Below the pieces are notes generated by a model, which ran no database searches, had not been told where the DNA came from, and saw only the letters and a list, made by a program, of their open reading frames with translations. A stretch of DNA of 64,000 nt from Pedobacter sp. MR2016-24 (GTDB lineage: Bacteria > Bacteroidota > Bacteroidia > Sphingobacteriales > Sphingobacteriaceae), in contig NZ_JAPIVO010000003.1 of NCBI RefSeq assembly GCF_026239655.1, positions 248,001 to 312,000 on the forward strand. The letters run 5' to 3'. A program made the position numbers and the translations under genes. Below are positions 1 through 8,643 of this stretch, piece after piece (position 1 is the stretch's first letter; every line of letters starts with the position of its first letter).

Positions 1-1142
1 AAAATTGAAGTTGATGCCATAATCGCTACCATAGGAACAGATGAGCGTGTATCGAACATACTCACTAAAACTGACGCCAGGGCACCAAGTCCCATTTGTA
101 CTGCACCCATTAATGCAGATGCACTGCCGGCATTTTTACTAAAAGGAGCAAGAGATAACGCAGAGGCATTCGGACTTGCAAAACCGAGACAACTCAGGAA
201 AATAAATAATAAGGCAATAGTTTCAGGAAGACCAAACCAGCCATTTATACTGCCTGTAAGAAATACAATGCCAGTAATGGACTGACAAATTAAAGAAGCG
301 AAAATTAACTGTTCACTGCTGAACCTGCGTAACATTAAAGTGTTGACCTGACTTGCACCTATTAATCCGATCGACAGAAAAGCAAATATCCATCCGTAAG
401 TTTCTTCTTTTACAGCGAAGATATCCATGAACAGGAGTGGGGATCCTGCGACATAAGCAAATAGTCCGGAGAAAGCGATGGCACCAGTAAAAGCATAAGT
501 ATAAAACTGTGGCTCTTTAAGCACAGATATGAAATTTATAAGAATAGGTTTTGGTTTCAGAGACAGGGTTTTATCAGGCTGATAACTTTCCGGTAAACCA
601 AATATGCTGGCAAACAAATTCACCGCACCAAGCAGCATTAAAATGATGAAGACGGAATGCCATCCAAATGCTGTAGTAACGTATCCGCCGACAGTTGGAG
701 CAATCATTGGTGAAACACCAACAACCAACATGAGCAGGGCAAATACTTTAGCATTATCCTTGACAGGAAAAAGATCGCGAACCATTGCAATTGATGCTAC
801 TGCGGCTGCACAGCTACCAACCGCTTGTACGCACCTGAGCATAATCAGCCATTCAATACTATTTGCAAATGCGCAGCCAAGTGATGCTAAAATGTAAACC
901 GATAAACCAATGTATAATGGCTTTTTTCTACCGAAACGGTCCAATAGCGGACCGTATAATAACTGCCCTATAGATATACCGATAAAAAATCCCGATAAAG
1001 AAAGTGATACTTTAGCTACGGTCGTATGTAAGTCTTTAGCAATAGCAGGGAAACCAGGCAGGTACATATCTATAGAAAATGGGCCAAGTGCTGTCAGTGA
1101 GCCAAGTAAAAGTATAAGAAAGAAATATTTAGTTTTCGTCAT
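1..1142 (-). CDS. Bcr/CflA-family MFS drug efflux transporter (C-terminus cut by window edge)
   Basis: The reading frame opens at an ATG at 1142 and stays open to the left edge, giving about 380 residues. It is therefore nearly complete, since Bcr/CflA pumps run to about 400. The start reads MTKTKYFFLILLLGSLTALG and is followed by the family's IDMYLP element near residue 25. An MFS loop 2-3 motif, GPLLDRFGRKKPL, lies near residue 65. About 12 hydrophobic segments are expected. The family exports drugs or small metabolites by proton antiport across the inner membrane, but the substrate cannot be read from sequence. It lies 36 bases after the nucleoside phosphorylase gene on the same strand and may be the last gene of the ribD run. 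Confidence 0.85.
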   Translation of the reverse strand, partial: MTKTKYFFLILLLGSLTALGPFSIDMYLPGFPAIAKDLHTTVAKVSLSLSGFFIGISIGQLLYGPLLDRFGRKKPLYIGLSVYILASLGCAFANSIEWLIMLRCVQAVGSCAAAVASIAMVRDLFPVKDNAKVFALLMLVVGVSPMIAPTVGGYVTTAFGWHSVFIILMLLGAVNLFASIFGLPESYQPDKTLSLKPKPILINFISVLKEPQFYTYAFTGAIAFSGLFAYVAGSPLLFMDIFAVKEETYGWIFAFLSIGLIGASQVNTLMLRRFSSEQLIFASLICQSITGIVFLTGSINGWFGLPETIALLFIFLSCLGFASPNASALSLAPFSKNAGSASALMGAVQMGLGALASVLVSMFDTRSSVPMVAIMASTSI

Positions 1143-1178
1143 GTTTAAAATCGAATATTAATCGGGCCTGAAATGATA

Positions 1179-2051
1179 TTAAATAGCAGTGATTTTGTCT
1201 AAAACCATTTTAATTGCCTTATCCACAACCATATTTGGCTCTTTACTAAATTGAAAGTTTACTCTGCTTGCCAGTATTGCATTTACAGAAAGTGCTTTAT
1301 GACCAAGAATTTTAGCTAAGGCATAGATCCCGGCGGTTTCCATTTCCAGGTTGGTGATACGGTTATCCTGATGCTGAAAAGTATTCAGCCTTTGAATAAA
1401 TGCCGGCACAGCATTTTTTGCGCGAACTTGTCGACCCTGCGGCGCATAAAAGCCCGGAGCAGTCGCGGTAATTCCCTTTTCCATTTCATTACCAATCGTA
1501 TTCAGCAATCCTTCATCTGCGGCTGTGAGATAAGGATGGACTGCCTGCAAGTCAGAAAAGTGATTTTTAACTGCTTCCAGTATTTCCCTATCCGTTTCCG
1601 GATTATCCTGTACATAATAATGCATTAAAGCATCGAGACCTAAACCATAAGTTGAAGCCAATATTGTTCCCATAGGCAGGTCGGGCTGCACAGCGCCGGA
1701 AGTTCCTATCCTGATAATAGCTAAGGAGCACAGTTCTTTTTTTACGGTACGGGAATCAAAATCTATATTTACGAGCGCATCCAGCTCGTTCAGCACGATA
1801 TCAATATTATCTGTACCAATGCCTGTAGAAATAACTGTGATACGCTTATTTCCGATATAACCTGTCTGCGTCAGGAATTCCCGCTTACCTTTTTTTAGTT
1901 CTATGCTATCGAAATGTTTCGTTATTTCCGAAATTCTGTCGGGATCACCAACGGTAATAATGGTATTTGCCACATCTTCCGGTAATAGATTGAGGTGATA
2001 TATGCTGCCGTCTGGGTTGATCACCAAATCAGCTTCTGATAATTTTTGCAT
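1179..2051 (-). CDS. Nucleoside phosphorylase (uridine phosphorylase-like)
   Basis: This 290-residue protein belongs to the PNP/UDP nucleoside phosphorylase family. It would cleave a nucleoside with phosphate to a free base and ribose 1-phosphate in the cytoplasm. The GDPDR element near residue 35 supplies phosphate-binding residues. RIGTSGAVQ near residue 113 is the family's phosphate and ribose loop, and NLEMETAGIYALA near residue 233 is the ribose-binding Met-Glu segment. The length is somewhat above the 250 of E. coli Udp. Uridine is the likeliest substrate, but specificity is inferred. It lies 33 bases downstream of the YigZ-like gene, probably in one transcript with it. Confidence 0.85.
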   Translation of the reverse strand: MQKLSEADLVINPDGSIYHLNLLPEDVANTIITVGDPDRISEITKHFDSIELKKGKREFLTQTGYIGNKRITVISTGIGTDNIDIVLNELDALVNIDFDSRTVKKELCSLAIIRIGTSGAVQPDLPMGTILASTYGLGLDALMHYYVQDNPETDREILEAVKNHFSDLQAVHPYLTAADEGLLNTIGNEMEKGITATAPGFYAPQGRQVRAKNAVPAFIQRLNTFQHQDNRITNLEMETAGIYALAKILGHKALSVNAILASRVNFQFSKEPNMVVDKAIKMVLDKITAI

Positions 2052-2084
2052 GGTAAATAATTAATATGATAAAACAATACTGCG

Positions 2085-2699
2085 TTATACAGTATAAAGG
2101 TATTTTAATTTAAGACCTTCCTGCTTTTCGATACGCAGGAGGACTTTGTTTAACTGCGATTTACGAACCTCAAATTTGATCACACAGTTGTTATCAAACT
2201 GTTGCTCGACGATATTCAAATCCTCTTCTTTAACTAAGCGCATCACGTCATTCATCATCAGATATTCAAAACTGACTTCATAAATGTCATTTACACTTCG
2301 CGATACAATCCTGGCTTGTTTGATGGCCTCGGCCGTGGCAGTTTTATATGCGTTAATCAATCCCGGGACTCCAAGTAGCGTACCACCAAAATGGCGTACA
2401 ACAATAACCAGAACATTCGTCAGATCGGCTGATAATAGGGTATTCAGAATTGGTCTGCCAGCAGTTCCCGATGGTTCACCATCATCATTTACTCTAAAGA
2501 CATTTCTGTCGGGACTAAGCCGGTACGCATAACAGAAATGATTTGCTTTCGTATGTTCTGCACGCAGTTTAACCAGATGTGCTTTTACTTCATTCTCATC
2601 TGAAAGCGGATAGGCAAAGGCCATAAACTTGCTTCCTTTATCTCTGAAAAGTCCCTCTGCAGGTGCTTCAATAGTTTTATAAGTATCGTCGAATAACAT
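2085..2699 (-). CDS. YigZ/IMPACT family protein (UPF0029)
   Basis: This 204-residue protein has the two-domain layout of YigZ: an N-terminal UPF0029/IMPACT domain (residues about 15-125) and a C-terminal ferredoxin-like DUF1949 domain (about 135-195). Diagnostic elements are DKGSKFMAFAYP near residue 20, NDDGEPSGTAGRPIL near 72 and VVRHFGGTLLGVPGL near 100. The biochemical role of the family is unsettled; the eukaryotic IMPACT relative regulates translation stress signalling. Only three bases separate it from the upstream EamA gene, so the two are co-transcribed. Confidence 0.88.
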   Translation of the reverse strand: MLFDDTYKTIEAPAEGLFRDKGSKFMAFAYPLSDENEVKAHLVKLRAEHTKANHFCYAYRLSPDRNVFRVNDDGEPSGTAGRPILNTLLSADLTNVLVIVVRHFGGTLLGVPGLINAYKTATAEAIKQARIVSRSVNDIYEVSFEYLMMNDVMRLVKEEDLNIVEQQFDNNCVIKFEVRKSQLNKVLLRIEKQEGLKLKYLYTV

Positions 2700-2702
2700 A
2701 AA

Positions 2703-3551
2703 TCAGGATAATGTGATCAGGATAATGGCGAGGAGGGCCATGCCAATGCCTAAATAATTAAGCTTGCTTATTTTTTCTTTAAAAAGGATGATACCAATAA
2801 GTGTGCCTACAACAATTACTCCCATATTCATTGCGGCAAACACGGTTGAAGGATGATCTGCCATTGCACGATGCGCCTTCATATAAAATATGATATTACC
2901 AAAATTGAAAAGCCCCAATATACTCCCGCAAAGAAAATTGACTAGTTCCACCTTCTGCTTTCTGATCAATATAGTGTAGAGGATGACAAACAGGGAGACG
3001 ATAAAAGAGATGCAAAATATCTCAATAAGTGCTGTAGTGTAGGGAACAACTATGTTTGTGGCGAGTTTCTTAAACATTACATCAATCACTCCGAATCCTA
3101 CAAATACCATTGCCGGAAACAGATAATTAGCGCGTTCACTTTTCACTTCTGACTTCCGGACCAGCGTCAGAATAATAGCCGTAAATCCAATAAGCAGCCC
3201 AGCAATTTTTAATCCATTAAATTTATCCCCAAACAAATATAAAGAAGCGATAATCGGAATGAAAAGAGATAAGCGCTGAGCAATATCTGTTTTTACAATA
3301 CCTATATTACGAACAGACTTCGCCAGAATTAAAAACAACAGGGGCAGTAACACGCCCAAAGAAACCTGGAGTAAAGACGGCTTAAGAAAAACTGTATTGA
3401 GCTCGGGTTTAAAAAAAATAAAACCGAGAATTATGGCGACCAGGTAGTTCCATAAAACGGCCTGAAGCACGTTGATTTTGTAACGCCTGGCGAGCTTTAG
3501 CAGTACTGCAACCGTTACACTGCAGCTTACACTCAATAATATATAGATCAT
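2703..3551 (-). CDS. EamA/DMT-superfamily membrane transporter
   Basis: This 282-residue, strongly hydrophobic protein has about ten predicted membrane segments. That is the two-times-five-helix layout of the drug/metabolite transporter superfamily. The second half ends with the typical VFAAMNMGVIVVGTLIGIILFKEK segment pattern (residues about 235-260), where EamA proteins carry a conserved helix followed by a short lysine/glutamate loop. The substrate is unknown. Its start overlaps the end of ribD by four bases, which implies translational coupling, but riboflavin or precursor transport should not be assumed from position alone. Confidence 0.8.
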   Translation of the reverse strand: MIYILLSVSCSVTVAVLLKLARRYKINVLQAVLWNYLVAIILGFIFFKPELNTVFLKPSLLQVSLGVLLPLLFLILAKSVRNIGIVKTDIAQRLSLFIPIIASLYLFGDKFNGLKIAGLLIGFTAIILTLVRKSEVKSERANYLFPAMVFVGFGVIDVMFKKLATNIVVPYTTALIEIFCISFIVSLFVILYTILIRKQKVELVNFLCGSILGLFNFGNIIFYMKAHRAMADHPSTVFAAMNMGVIVVGTLIGIILFKEKISKLNYLGIGMALLAIILITLS

Positions 3552-4603
3552 TCGTTTACCCTGTTTTGATATAAGGTCAGTTTATCTTTATCAACTGTTG
3601 TGATATCAGTTATTTTTCCGTTAATCTGAGGGGCAAATATACCATTATCCCAGCTGGCAGATGATGTAAATACCCTTGCCTCGTCCCATAATCCTGAAGC
3701 TATAAACTGGTTGAGAATATGTGCACCACCTTCAATAATGACAGATTGTATATCCATCAGGTAAAGCTGATAAGCGATTTTCTGTGGCAGATAGTATTGC
3801 ATATCTTCCATAGAAACGTAATGAATATTATTTATCACATCAGTTTTTACCTCATTAAAAATAATCGTCCTGGCTGCATCGTTATAAAGCAGGCTACTGG
3901 TATCTACTTCAAGATTCCGGTCTATTAAAAGTCGTACCGGATTTTTACCAGGCCATTCCCTGGCACTCAGTTGCGGGTTGTCAATCATCGCAGTATATTT
4001 TCCCACCAGGACGGCATCTTCCTCTGTACGCCATTTGTGCACAAGTTTTTTTGCCAGGGGTCCACTGATCCATTGCTGCACCGTGTTTTTGGCAGCAAAA
4101 TATCCGTTTGCTGTTGCAGCCCACTTAAGGATGATATAAGGTCTCTGTTGTGTAACGCGTGTGAAAAATCGACGGTTTACATATCTGCACTCTTTCTCCA
4201 GCACGCCAGAAATCACTTCGATACCAGCATCCCCTAAGCGTTCAATGCCTTTACCATTTACATCTTCAAAAGGATCTCTCGTTCCAATCACCACTTTTTT
4301 TACCTGATGTCTGATCAATAGGTCAGCGCAGGGCGGGGTCTTTCCAAAATGGGCACAGGGTTCCAGACTTACATATACAGTAGCTTCTTTCAACAATACG
4401 GGAGCCTGATCACCAAATTGCTTCAGAACTGCATTGATTGCATTCACCTCAGCATGGGCATGTCCATATTTTTCATGGTACCCTTCGCCTATAATTTTGC
4501 CGCCACTTACAATAACGCAGCCTACTAAAGGATTGGGGCTAACGCTACCATTGCCCATTTCGGCAAGTTCGATACAGCGCTTCATGTATAATTCATCACT
4601 CAT
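3548..4603 (-). CDS. ribD: Riboflavin biosynthesis deaminase/reductase RibD
   Basis: This bifunctional enzyme (351 residues) carries out two consecutive steps of riboflavin synthesis: deamination of the pyrimidine made from GTP, then NADPH-dependent reduction of its ribosyl side chain. The N-terminal cytidine-deaminase-like domain shows the zinc site HAE (His50, Glu52) and PCAHFGKTPPC (Cys83, Cys92). The C-terminal half is the RibD_C reductase domain, with the IIEGGAHILNQF element near residue 290. The ATG at 4603 is preceded by a perfect -7 box (TACTTTTG) ending five bases upstream, so this is the first gene of the run that continues into eamA, yigZ and the phosphorylase. Confidence 0.95.
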   Translation of the reverse strand: MSDELYMKRCIELAEMGNGSVSPNPLVGCVIVSGGKIIGEGYHEKYGHAHAEVNAINAVLKQFGDQAPVLLKEATVYVSLEPCAHFGKTPPCADLLIRHQVKKVVIGTRDPFEDVNGKGIERLGDAGIEVISGVLEKECRYVNRRFFTRVTQQRPYIILKWAATANGYFAAKNTVQQWISGPLAKKLVHKWRTEEDAVLVGKYTAMIDNPQLSAREWPGKNPVRLLIDRNLEVDTSSLLYNDAARTIIFNEVKTDVINNIHYVSMEDMQYYLPQKIAYQLYLMDIQSVIIEGGAHILNQFIASGLWDEARVFTSSASWDNGIFAPQINGKITDITTVDKDKLTLYQNRVNE

Positions 4604-4608
4604 TGCAA

Positions 4609-4616
4609 CAAAAGTA
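4609..4616 (-). promoter_or_regulatory. -7 promoter box of ribD
   Basis: The minus strand reads TACTTTTG, an exact match to the Bacteroidota -7 consensus TAnnTTTG. Five bases separate it from the ribD ATG, so transcription would begin at or within a base or two of the start codon. No clear -33 TTG was located. Confidence 0.6.
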
Positions 4617-4685
4617 CCTGCAATTTACGAGATGTTGAAATATTTAAACCATAGAGATGCCACATTATTACTTAATTTGCAGCTG

Positions 4686-5534
4686 ATGAATATTAAAGAG
4701 TTAGAAGAGTACTTTATTGAACAGGCGAGGTCACTGTACGATACCGAGGAAGCAAGATCTTTATTTTATATAATTACAGAACAGCAAGAGGGATGGGGAA
4801 GGAGTTATATATTGATGAACAGCACAAAAGAAGTTGATGTAAATCAGTCGAATAAATATAAAGACATACTCTCCGAATTGAAAACCGGAAAACCGCTACA
4901 GTATATCTTCGCAGAAACTATTTTCTATGGTTTGAAATTTAATGTTGGTCCCGCTGTTTTAATTCCAAGACCCGAGACGGAAGAATTGGTGGACTGGATA
5001 TTGCAGACAGTAAAAGTTGATGCGCAGAAACCGGATAAAATACTTGATATTGGCACAGGCAGTGGTTGTATAGCGATTTCTTTAAAAAAGCATTTGGAAA
5101 AGACTGAGGTATCAGCTTTAGATGTTTCTGCTGATGCACTGATTGTAGCGCAAAAAAATGCAGCATTAAATGAGGTGACCATCAACTTTATCAATCAAGA
5201 TATTCTTCATTATAATGCCGATGAGAATTATGATCTCATAGTCAGTAATCCACCTTACATTAAAGAAGAGGAGAAAGCAGCCATGCATCAGAATGTTCTG
5301 GATTATGAACCACATCTGGCACTGTTTGTCACCAATGAGCGACCATTGCTCTTTTATGAAGCCATAGCTGACTTTGCAAACAGGAATCTGCGGAAAGGCG
5401 GAACTTTGTTTTTCGAAATCAATGAGTACCTGGGACAAGAGACTGCAGCAATGCTCAAAACTAAAGGCTTCCGTAGTATTATCCTTAGAAAAGACATGCA
5501 GGGAAAAGACAGAATGATATGTTGCTCTTTGTAG
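4686..5534 (+). CDS. prmC: Peptide chain release factor N5-glutamine methyltransferase PrmC
   Basis: PrmC methylates the glutamine of the GGQ motif in release factors, using S-adenosylmethionine. From the ATG at 4686 the protein is 282 residues, the usual family size. It shows a PrmC N-terminal helical domain, then LIPRPETEELVDW near residue 98. DIGTGSGCIAISL is the SAM-binding loop, and the catalytic NPPY (SNPPYIKEE) is near residue 190. I chose 4686 because family members begin MNIKELEE-like and a -7-like box (TTAATTTG) ends six bases before it. An in-frame ATG at 4632 would add 18 residues and is less likely. It diverges from ribD. Confidence 0.92.
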   Translation: MNIKELEEYFIEQARSLYDTEEARSLFYIITEQQEGWGRSYILMNSTKEVDVNQSNKYKDILSELKTGKPLQYIFAETIFYGLKFNVGPAVLIPRPETEELVDWILQTVKVDAQKPDKILDIGTGSGCIAISLKKHLEKTEVSALDVSADALIVAQKNAALNEVTINFINQDILHYNADENYDLIVSNPPYIKEEEKAAMHQNVLDYEPHLALFVTNERPLLFYEAIADFANRNLRKGGTLFFEINEYLGQETAAMLKTKGFRSIILRKDMQGKDRMICCSL

Positions 5535-5537
5535 CCG

Positions 5538-6437
5538 CTAGCTACGGGAGTGAAACTGTTTAATAATACCCTGCAGATATCCTCTGTCCAGATGCGTATA
5601 AATCTCTGTCGTGGTGATGCTGGAATGCCCTAACATCTCCTGAACAGCACGTAAGTCTGCACCACCTTCAATCAGGTGCGTTGCAAAAGAGTGCCTGAAG
5701 GTATGCGGGCTTATCGTTTTATTTAGGCCAGCCTGATCCGCCAGTGCTTTGATCATGGTAAAAACGGATATACGGGAGAGGAGGGTTCCCAATCTGTTTA
5801 AAAATACGAAATCTTCATTTCCTTTTTTAATTTTCAAATGAACTCTTACTTCGGTGAGATAAATCGTTATCAATTTCAGTGCGGTCTGTCCGATTGGTAT
5901 AATCCGCTCTTTATTTCCTTTTCCAATCACTTTGATATATTCAGATTGTATATTCAGATCGGAGATTTTTAAAGTAATTAATTCAGAGACCCTTAATCCG
6001 CAACCATACAAAACTTCCAGCATGGCCTTATTTCGCATTCCTTCAGGTTTTGATGCATCTATTGCAGCGATGAGATCATTGATCTCACCGTAACTCAGTA
6101 CATCCGGTAGCTTCCGGTTATGCTTTGGTGATTCCAGCATTGCCGAAGGATCCTCTTTAATCAGGTTCTCCAGTATCAGGTAATTAAAAAAAGCTTTAAT
6201 TCCTGAGATCACTCTGGCCTGGGTGTTCGCCAACATACCCAAATCATTTAACCAGGATACAAAATGCTGTAAGCCGGCATGGTCTATCTCTGTTATACTG
6301 GTCTGCTTTTCAAACTGTTCGTAATATTGCACGAGTTTATTTACATCATTGACGTAAGCTGCAACGGAGTTCTCTGAAAGTCCGCGTTCGAGTTTCAGAT
6401 GAGTGGTAAATTCTTTGAGGTAGCTGTATTTAATCAC
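5538..6437 (-). CDS. xerD: Site-specific tyrosine recombinase XerD
   Basis: XerD resolves chromosome dimers at dif together with XerC and FtsK. The 299-residue length is normal. The N-terminal SAM-like core-binding domain spans residues about 1-95. The catalytic domain has all expected residues: Arg149 (GLRVSELI), Lys173 (IGKGNKER), His245 and Arg248 (HTFRHSFATH), His271 (LGHSSI) and the nucleophile Tyr280 (TTEIYTHL). The gene is convergent with prmC, with a three-base gap between the stop codons. It diverges from aroQ, a neighbourhood I recall as common in this family. Nothing suggests a mobile-element integrase. Confidence 0.93.
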   Translation of the reverse strand: MIKYSYLKEFTTHLKLERGLSENSVAAYVNDVNKLVQYYEQFEKQTSITEIDHAGLQHFVSWLNDLGMLANTQARVISGIKAFFNYLILENLIKEDPSAMLESPKHNRKLPDVLSYGEINDLIAAIDASKPEGMRNKAMLEVLYGCGLRVSELITLKISDLNIQSEYIKVIGKGNKERIIPIGQTALKLITIYLTEVRVHLKIKKGNEDFVFLNRLGTLLSRISVFTMIKALADQAGLNKTISPHTFRHSFATHLIEGGADLRAVQEMLGHSSITTTEIYTHLDRGYLQGIIKQFHSRS

Positions 6438-6466
6438 AAAAATTTTATAGTGTAAATTTTAAACTA

Positions 6467-6474
6467 TATGTTTG
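6467..6474 (+). promoter_or_regulatory. -7 promoter box of aroQ
   Basis: TATGTTTG matches TAnnTTTG exactly and ends five bases before the ATG at 6480. An in-frame ATG at 6468 lies inside this box, so it cannot be the start if the box is used. This supports 6480 as the start and predicts a leaderless mRNA. Confidence 0.6.
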
Positions 6475-6479
6475 AAACG

Positions 6480-6899
6480 ATGAAGATACAAATTATTAAT
6501 GGGCCCAATTTAAATCTGTTAGGCACGCGTGAACCTGGCGTATATGGAAATATGAGCTTTGAAGATTATTTAGTGCAGTTAAAAGCGAAATTTCCTGAAG
6601 TTGAAATCAATTATTATCAAAGTAATGTTGAAGGAGAACTGATCAATAAGTTGCATGAAACCGGTTTTTCATTTGATGGTATTGTGCTCAATGGTGGGGC
6701 TTATACACATACATCAGTCGCTATTGCGGATGCAATAGCAGCGATCAATACACCTGTAGTTGAAGTACATATATCAAATATATATGCCAGAGAAGAGTTT
6801 CGCCATGTATCTATGACCGGAAAAAATTGCCGTGGGGTAATTACCGGTTTAGGAATGGATGGATACAGACTGGCGTTGGAGCACCTGATTAAAATTTAA
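6480..6899 (+). CDS. aroQ: Type II 3-dehydroquinate dehydratase
   Basis: This enzyme performs the third step of the shikimate pathway, dehydrating 3-dehydroquinate to 3-dehydroshikimate. From 6480 it has 139 residues, normal for the dodecameric type II enzyme. The N-terminus MKIQIINGPNLNLLG is the family signature. REPGVYGN carries the catalytic Arg17 and Tyr22, LNGGAYTHTSVA lies near residue 74, and VEVHISN holds the active-site histidine near residue 100. A start at 6468 would add four residues and is disfavoured by the overlapping promoter box. Its 3' end overlaps the convergent glycosyltransferase gene by 11 bases. Confidence 0.94.
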   Translation: MKIQIINGPNLNLLGTREPGVYGNMSFEDYLVQLKAKFPEVEINYYQSNVEGELINKLHETGFSFDGIVLNGGAYTHTSVAIADAIAAINTPVVEVHISNIYAREEFRHVSMTGKNCRGVITGLGMDGYRLALEHLIKI

Positions 6900-7908
6900 G
6901 CCGGCTAAAGTGCTTTATTCCTTTTATAAAAAATCCCCAGACAACGCTGGAGTGATAGACTCCGGTGTGTTTGGTATAAGACAATTGTTTCCCGCTTCGT
7001 TTTGAAGCTGTTTTGCTGAGCGATTTAACGAATTGAAAATGTGCCTTGTTGACTGCGGAAGCAAATTTAAATTCCCCTTTTACGGCAAATTGAATCAGTG
7101 CCACCAGATCAATACACATCCTGACCGATATCCCAATAAATGCTTCAAAGAAGGGAAGGTTCTTTTGCATAATCATCAAATTATTCCTGAAATTTAGAAA
7201 TACTTTATAAGGATTTTTCGCATCTAAAGTTCCTCCGCCAACGTGATATACTTCAGCGTCAGGGCAGTACATTACTTTATAACCCTCATTCTTTAATCTC
7301 CAGCAAAGATCAATTTCTTCCATATGCGCAAAAAGATCGGGATCCAGACCACCTGTTTTTTTCCATATTATACTCTTGATAAAAAATGCAGCCCCACTTG
7401 CCCAGAATACTTCCCTGACGTCGTTATACTGTCCAAGATCACTTTCAATGATATCGAATATGCGACCACGGCAAAAAGGAAATGCATTGATATCCAGAAA
7501 ACCACCTGCAGCACCTGCGTACTCAAACTTTGATTTATCCAATTGCCATTTTATCTTAGGCTGTGCAGCGGCAATCATTTCATCAGCTTCCATGAGTGTG
7601 ATGACAGGGGAAATCCAATTTTCAGGAACTTCTACATCCGAGTTCAGCAAAATATAGTAACTTGCAGTTACCTGATCTAATATGCGGTTATAACCTTCGG
7701 CAAATCCATAATTACGGTCATTTTCTATAACGGTAATTTGAGGAAAGTTCTGTCTCACAAATTCTACCGAATCGTCGGTAGATGCATTGTCACCCACAAT
7801 TACCTGAAGATTAGGATATTTTGATTTAAGCACACCAGGTAAAAATCGTGATAGTAAGTCCTTACCATTCCAGTTAAGTATCACTACAGCTACACTTGGA
7901 TCTGACAT
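6889..7908 (-). CDS. Family 2 glycosyltransferase
   Basis: This 339-residue cytoplasmic or membrane-associated glycosyltransferase has a GT-A fold. It opens with SVAVVILNWNGKDLLSRFL, typical of rhamnosyltransferase-like GT2 enzymes. VIVGDNASTDDS near residue 37 and LLNSDVEVPENW near residue 89 (the DxD-type metal and nucleotide site) follow. DPDLFAHMEEIDLCWRLKNEGY lies near residue 190, where the glutamate/aspartate is the probable catalytic base. The donor and acceptor are unknown; cell-surface polysaccharide is likely. An in-frame ATG at 8007 would add 33 residues without family similarity, so 7908 is preferred. It diverges from wbqC, itself often found near polysaccharide genes. Confidence 0.85.
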   Translation of the reverse strand: MSDPSVAVVILNWNGKDLLSRFLPGVLKSKYPNLQVIVGDNASTDDSVEFVRQNFPQITVIENDRNYGFAEGYNRILDQVTASYYILLNSDVEVPENWISPVITLMEADEMIAAAQPKIKWQLDKSKFEYAGAAGGFLDINAFPFCRGRIFDIIESDLGQYNDVREVFWASGAAFFIKSIIWKKTGGLDPDLFAHMEEIDLCWRLKNEGYKVMYCPDAEVYHVGGGTLDAKNPYKVFLNFRNNLMIMQKNLPFFEAFIGISVRMCIDLVALIQFAVKGEFKFASAVNKAHFQFVKSLSKTASKRSGKQLSYTKHTGVYHSSVVWGFFIKGIKHFSRLKF

Positions 7909-8017
7909 TATTCTAATAATTGTTTTTAAGTTTCTGTAAAAAAAAGCGTCTGTAATCAAAAAAACACTTTTTTTATCTTTATTTTGCCGAATTGAGAATG
8001 CAAACATAAATTAACCA

Positions 8018-8629
8018 ATGCACAGTTCAGCTATATTTCCACTTTTTTATCTTCCGCCAGTTAGTTATTTTTCCGCTTTAAAAGATCATGATTTTGATTT
8101 TCTGATAGAAAGAGAAGAGCATTTCCCCAAGCAGACCTACCGTAACCGGGCAAGAATCTATTCTCCTAACGGTCCGCTCGATCTTTTTATCCCGGTAGTA
8201 AAAGGATCTAAATTTCATACGAAAATCAAAGATGTAAAAATCAGCTATGATTTTAAGTGGCAAAGACTGCACTGGCTGAGTCTCGAAAGCTGTTATCGCA
8301 ATTCCGCTTATTTTGAATATTATGAAGATGAGCTTACACCATTTTACGAAAAGAAATTCGACTATTTGTTCGATTACAATCTGGAGCTATTACAATGGCT
8401 ATTTAAACAACTAAAAAGGAAAGAAGAATTGAGATTTACCGCTGAATATGTGAAGGATCCGGATCCGGGATCTGATTTCAGGGACAAACTTCATTTTAAG
8501 AATCCGGAATATACTGTTCCTGCCAAACCTTATTATCAGGTTTTTGAAGAGCGCATAGGATTTCTCCCAAACATGAGCATCGTAGATCTGTTGTTCAACC
8601 AGGGCCCGCAGGCAAAAAATTACTTGTAG
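8018..8629 (+). CDS. WbqC-like family protein
   Basis: This 203-residue protein is recognised by the WbqC family features: an N-terminal FYLPPVSYFSAL segment, FPKQTYRNRARIYSPNGPLDLFIPV near residue 42 and HWLSLESCYRNSAYFEYYED near residue 90. The family occurs in O-antigen and other polysaccharide clusters and widely in Bacteroidota, but no reaction is firmly assigned. In Bacteroidota it is often near lepB or other housekeeping genes. Here it is followed at 14 bases by corA. Function is not assigned. Confidence 0.85.
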   Translation: MHSSAIFPLFYLPPVSYFSALKDHDFDFLIEREEHFPKQTYRNRARIYSPNGPLDLFIPVVKGSKFHTKIKDVKISYDFKWQRLHWLSLESCYRNSAYFEYYEDELTPFYEKKFDYLFDYNLELLQWLFKQLKRKEELRFTAEYVKDPDPGSDFRDKLHFKNPEYTVPAKPYYQVFEERIGFLPNMSIVDLLFNQGPQAKNYL

Positions 8630-8643
8630 TGCCCGTTGCGGTT

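Noticed and set aside
4434..4685. Long upstream extension of the prmC reading frame, including an ATG at 4632
   Set aside because: The frame runs back into ribD on the other strand and adds residues unlike PrmC. The -7-like box and family start favour 4686.
5538..6437. Integrase of a mobile element
   Set aside because: All features match housekeeping XerD; there are no repeats, att-like duplications or phage genes around it.
6468..6479. ATG at 6468 as the aroQ start
   Set aside because: It lies inside an exact -7 box and adds four residues before the standard family N-terminus.
8629..8643. GTG start of corA overlapping the wbqC stop codon
   Set aside because: An ATG five codons later gives a normal start; the overlap is only one base and the added residues carry no signal.
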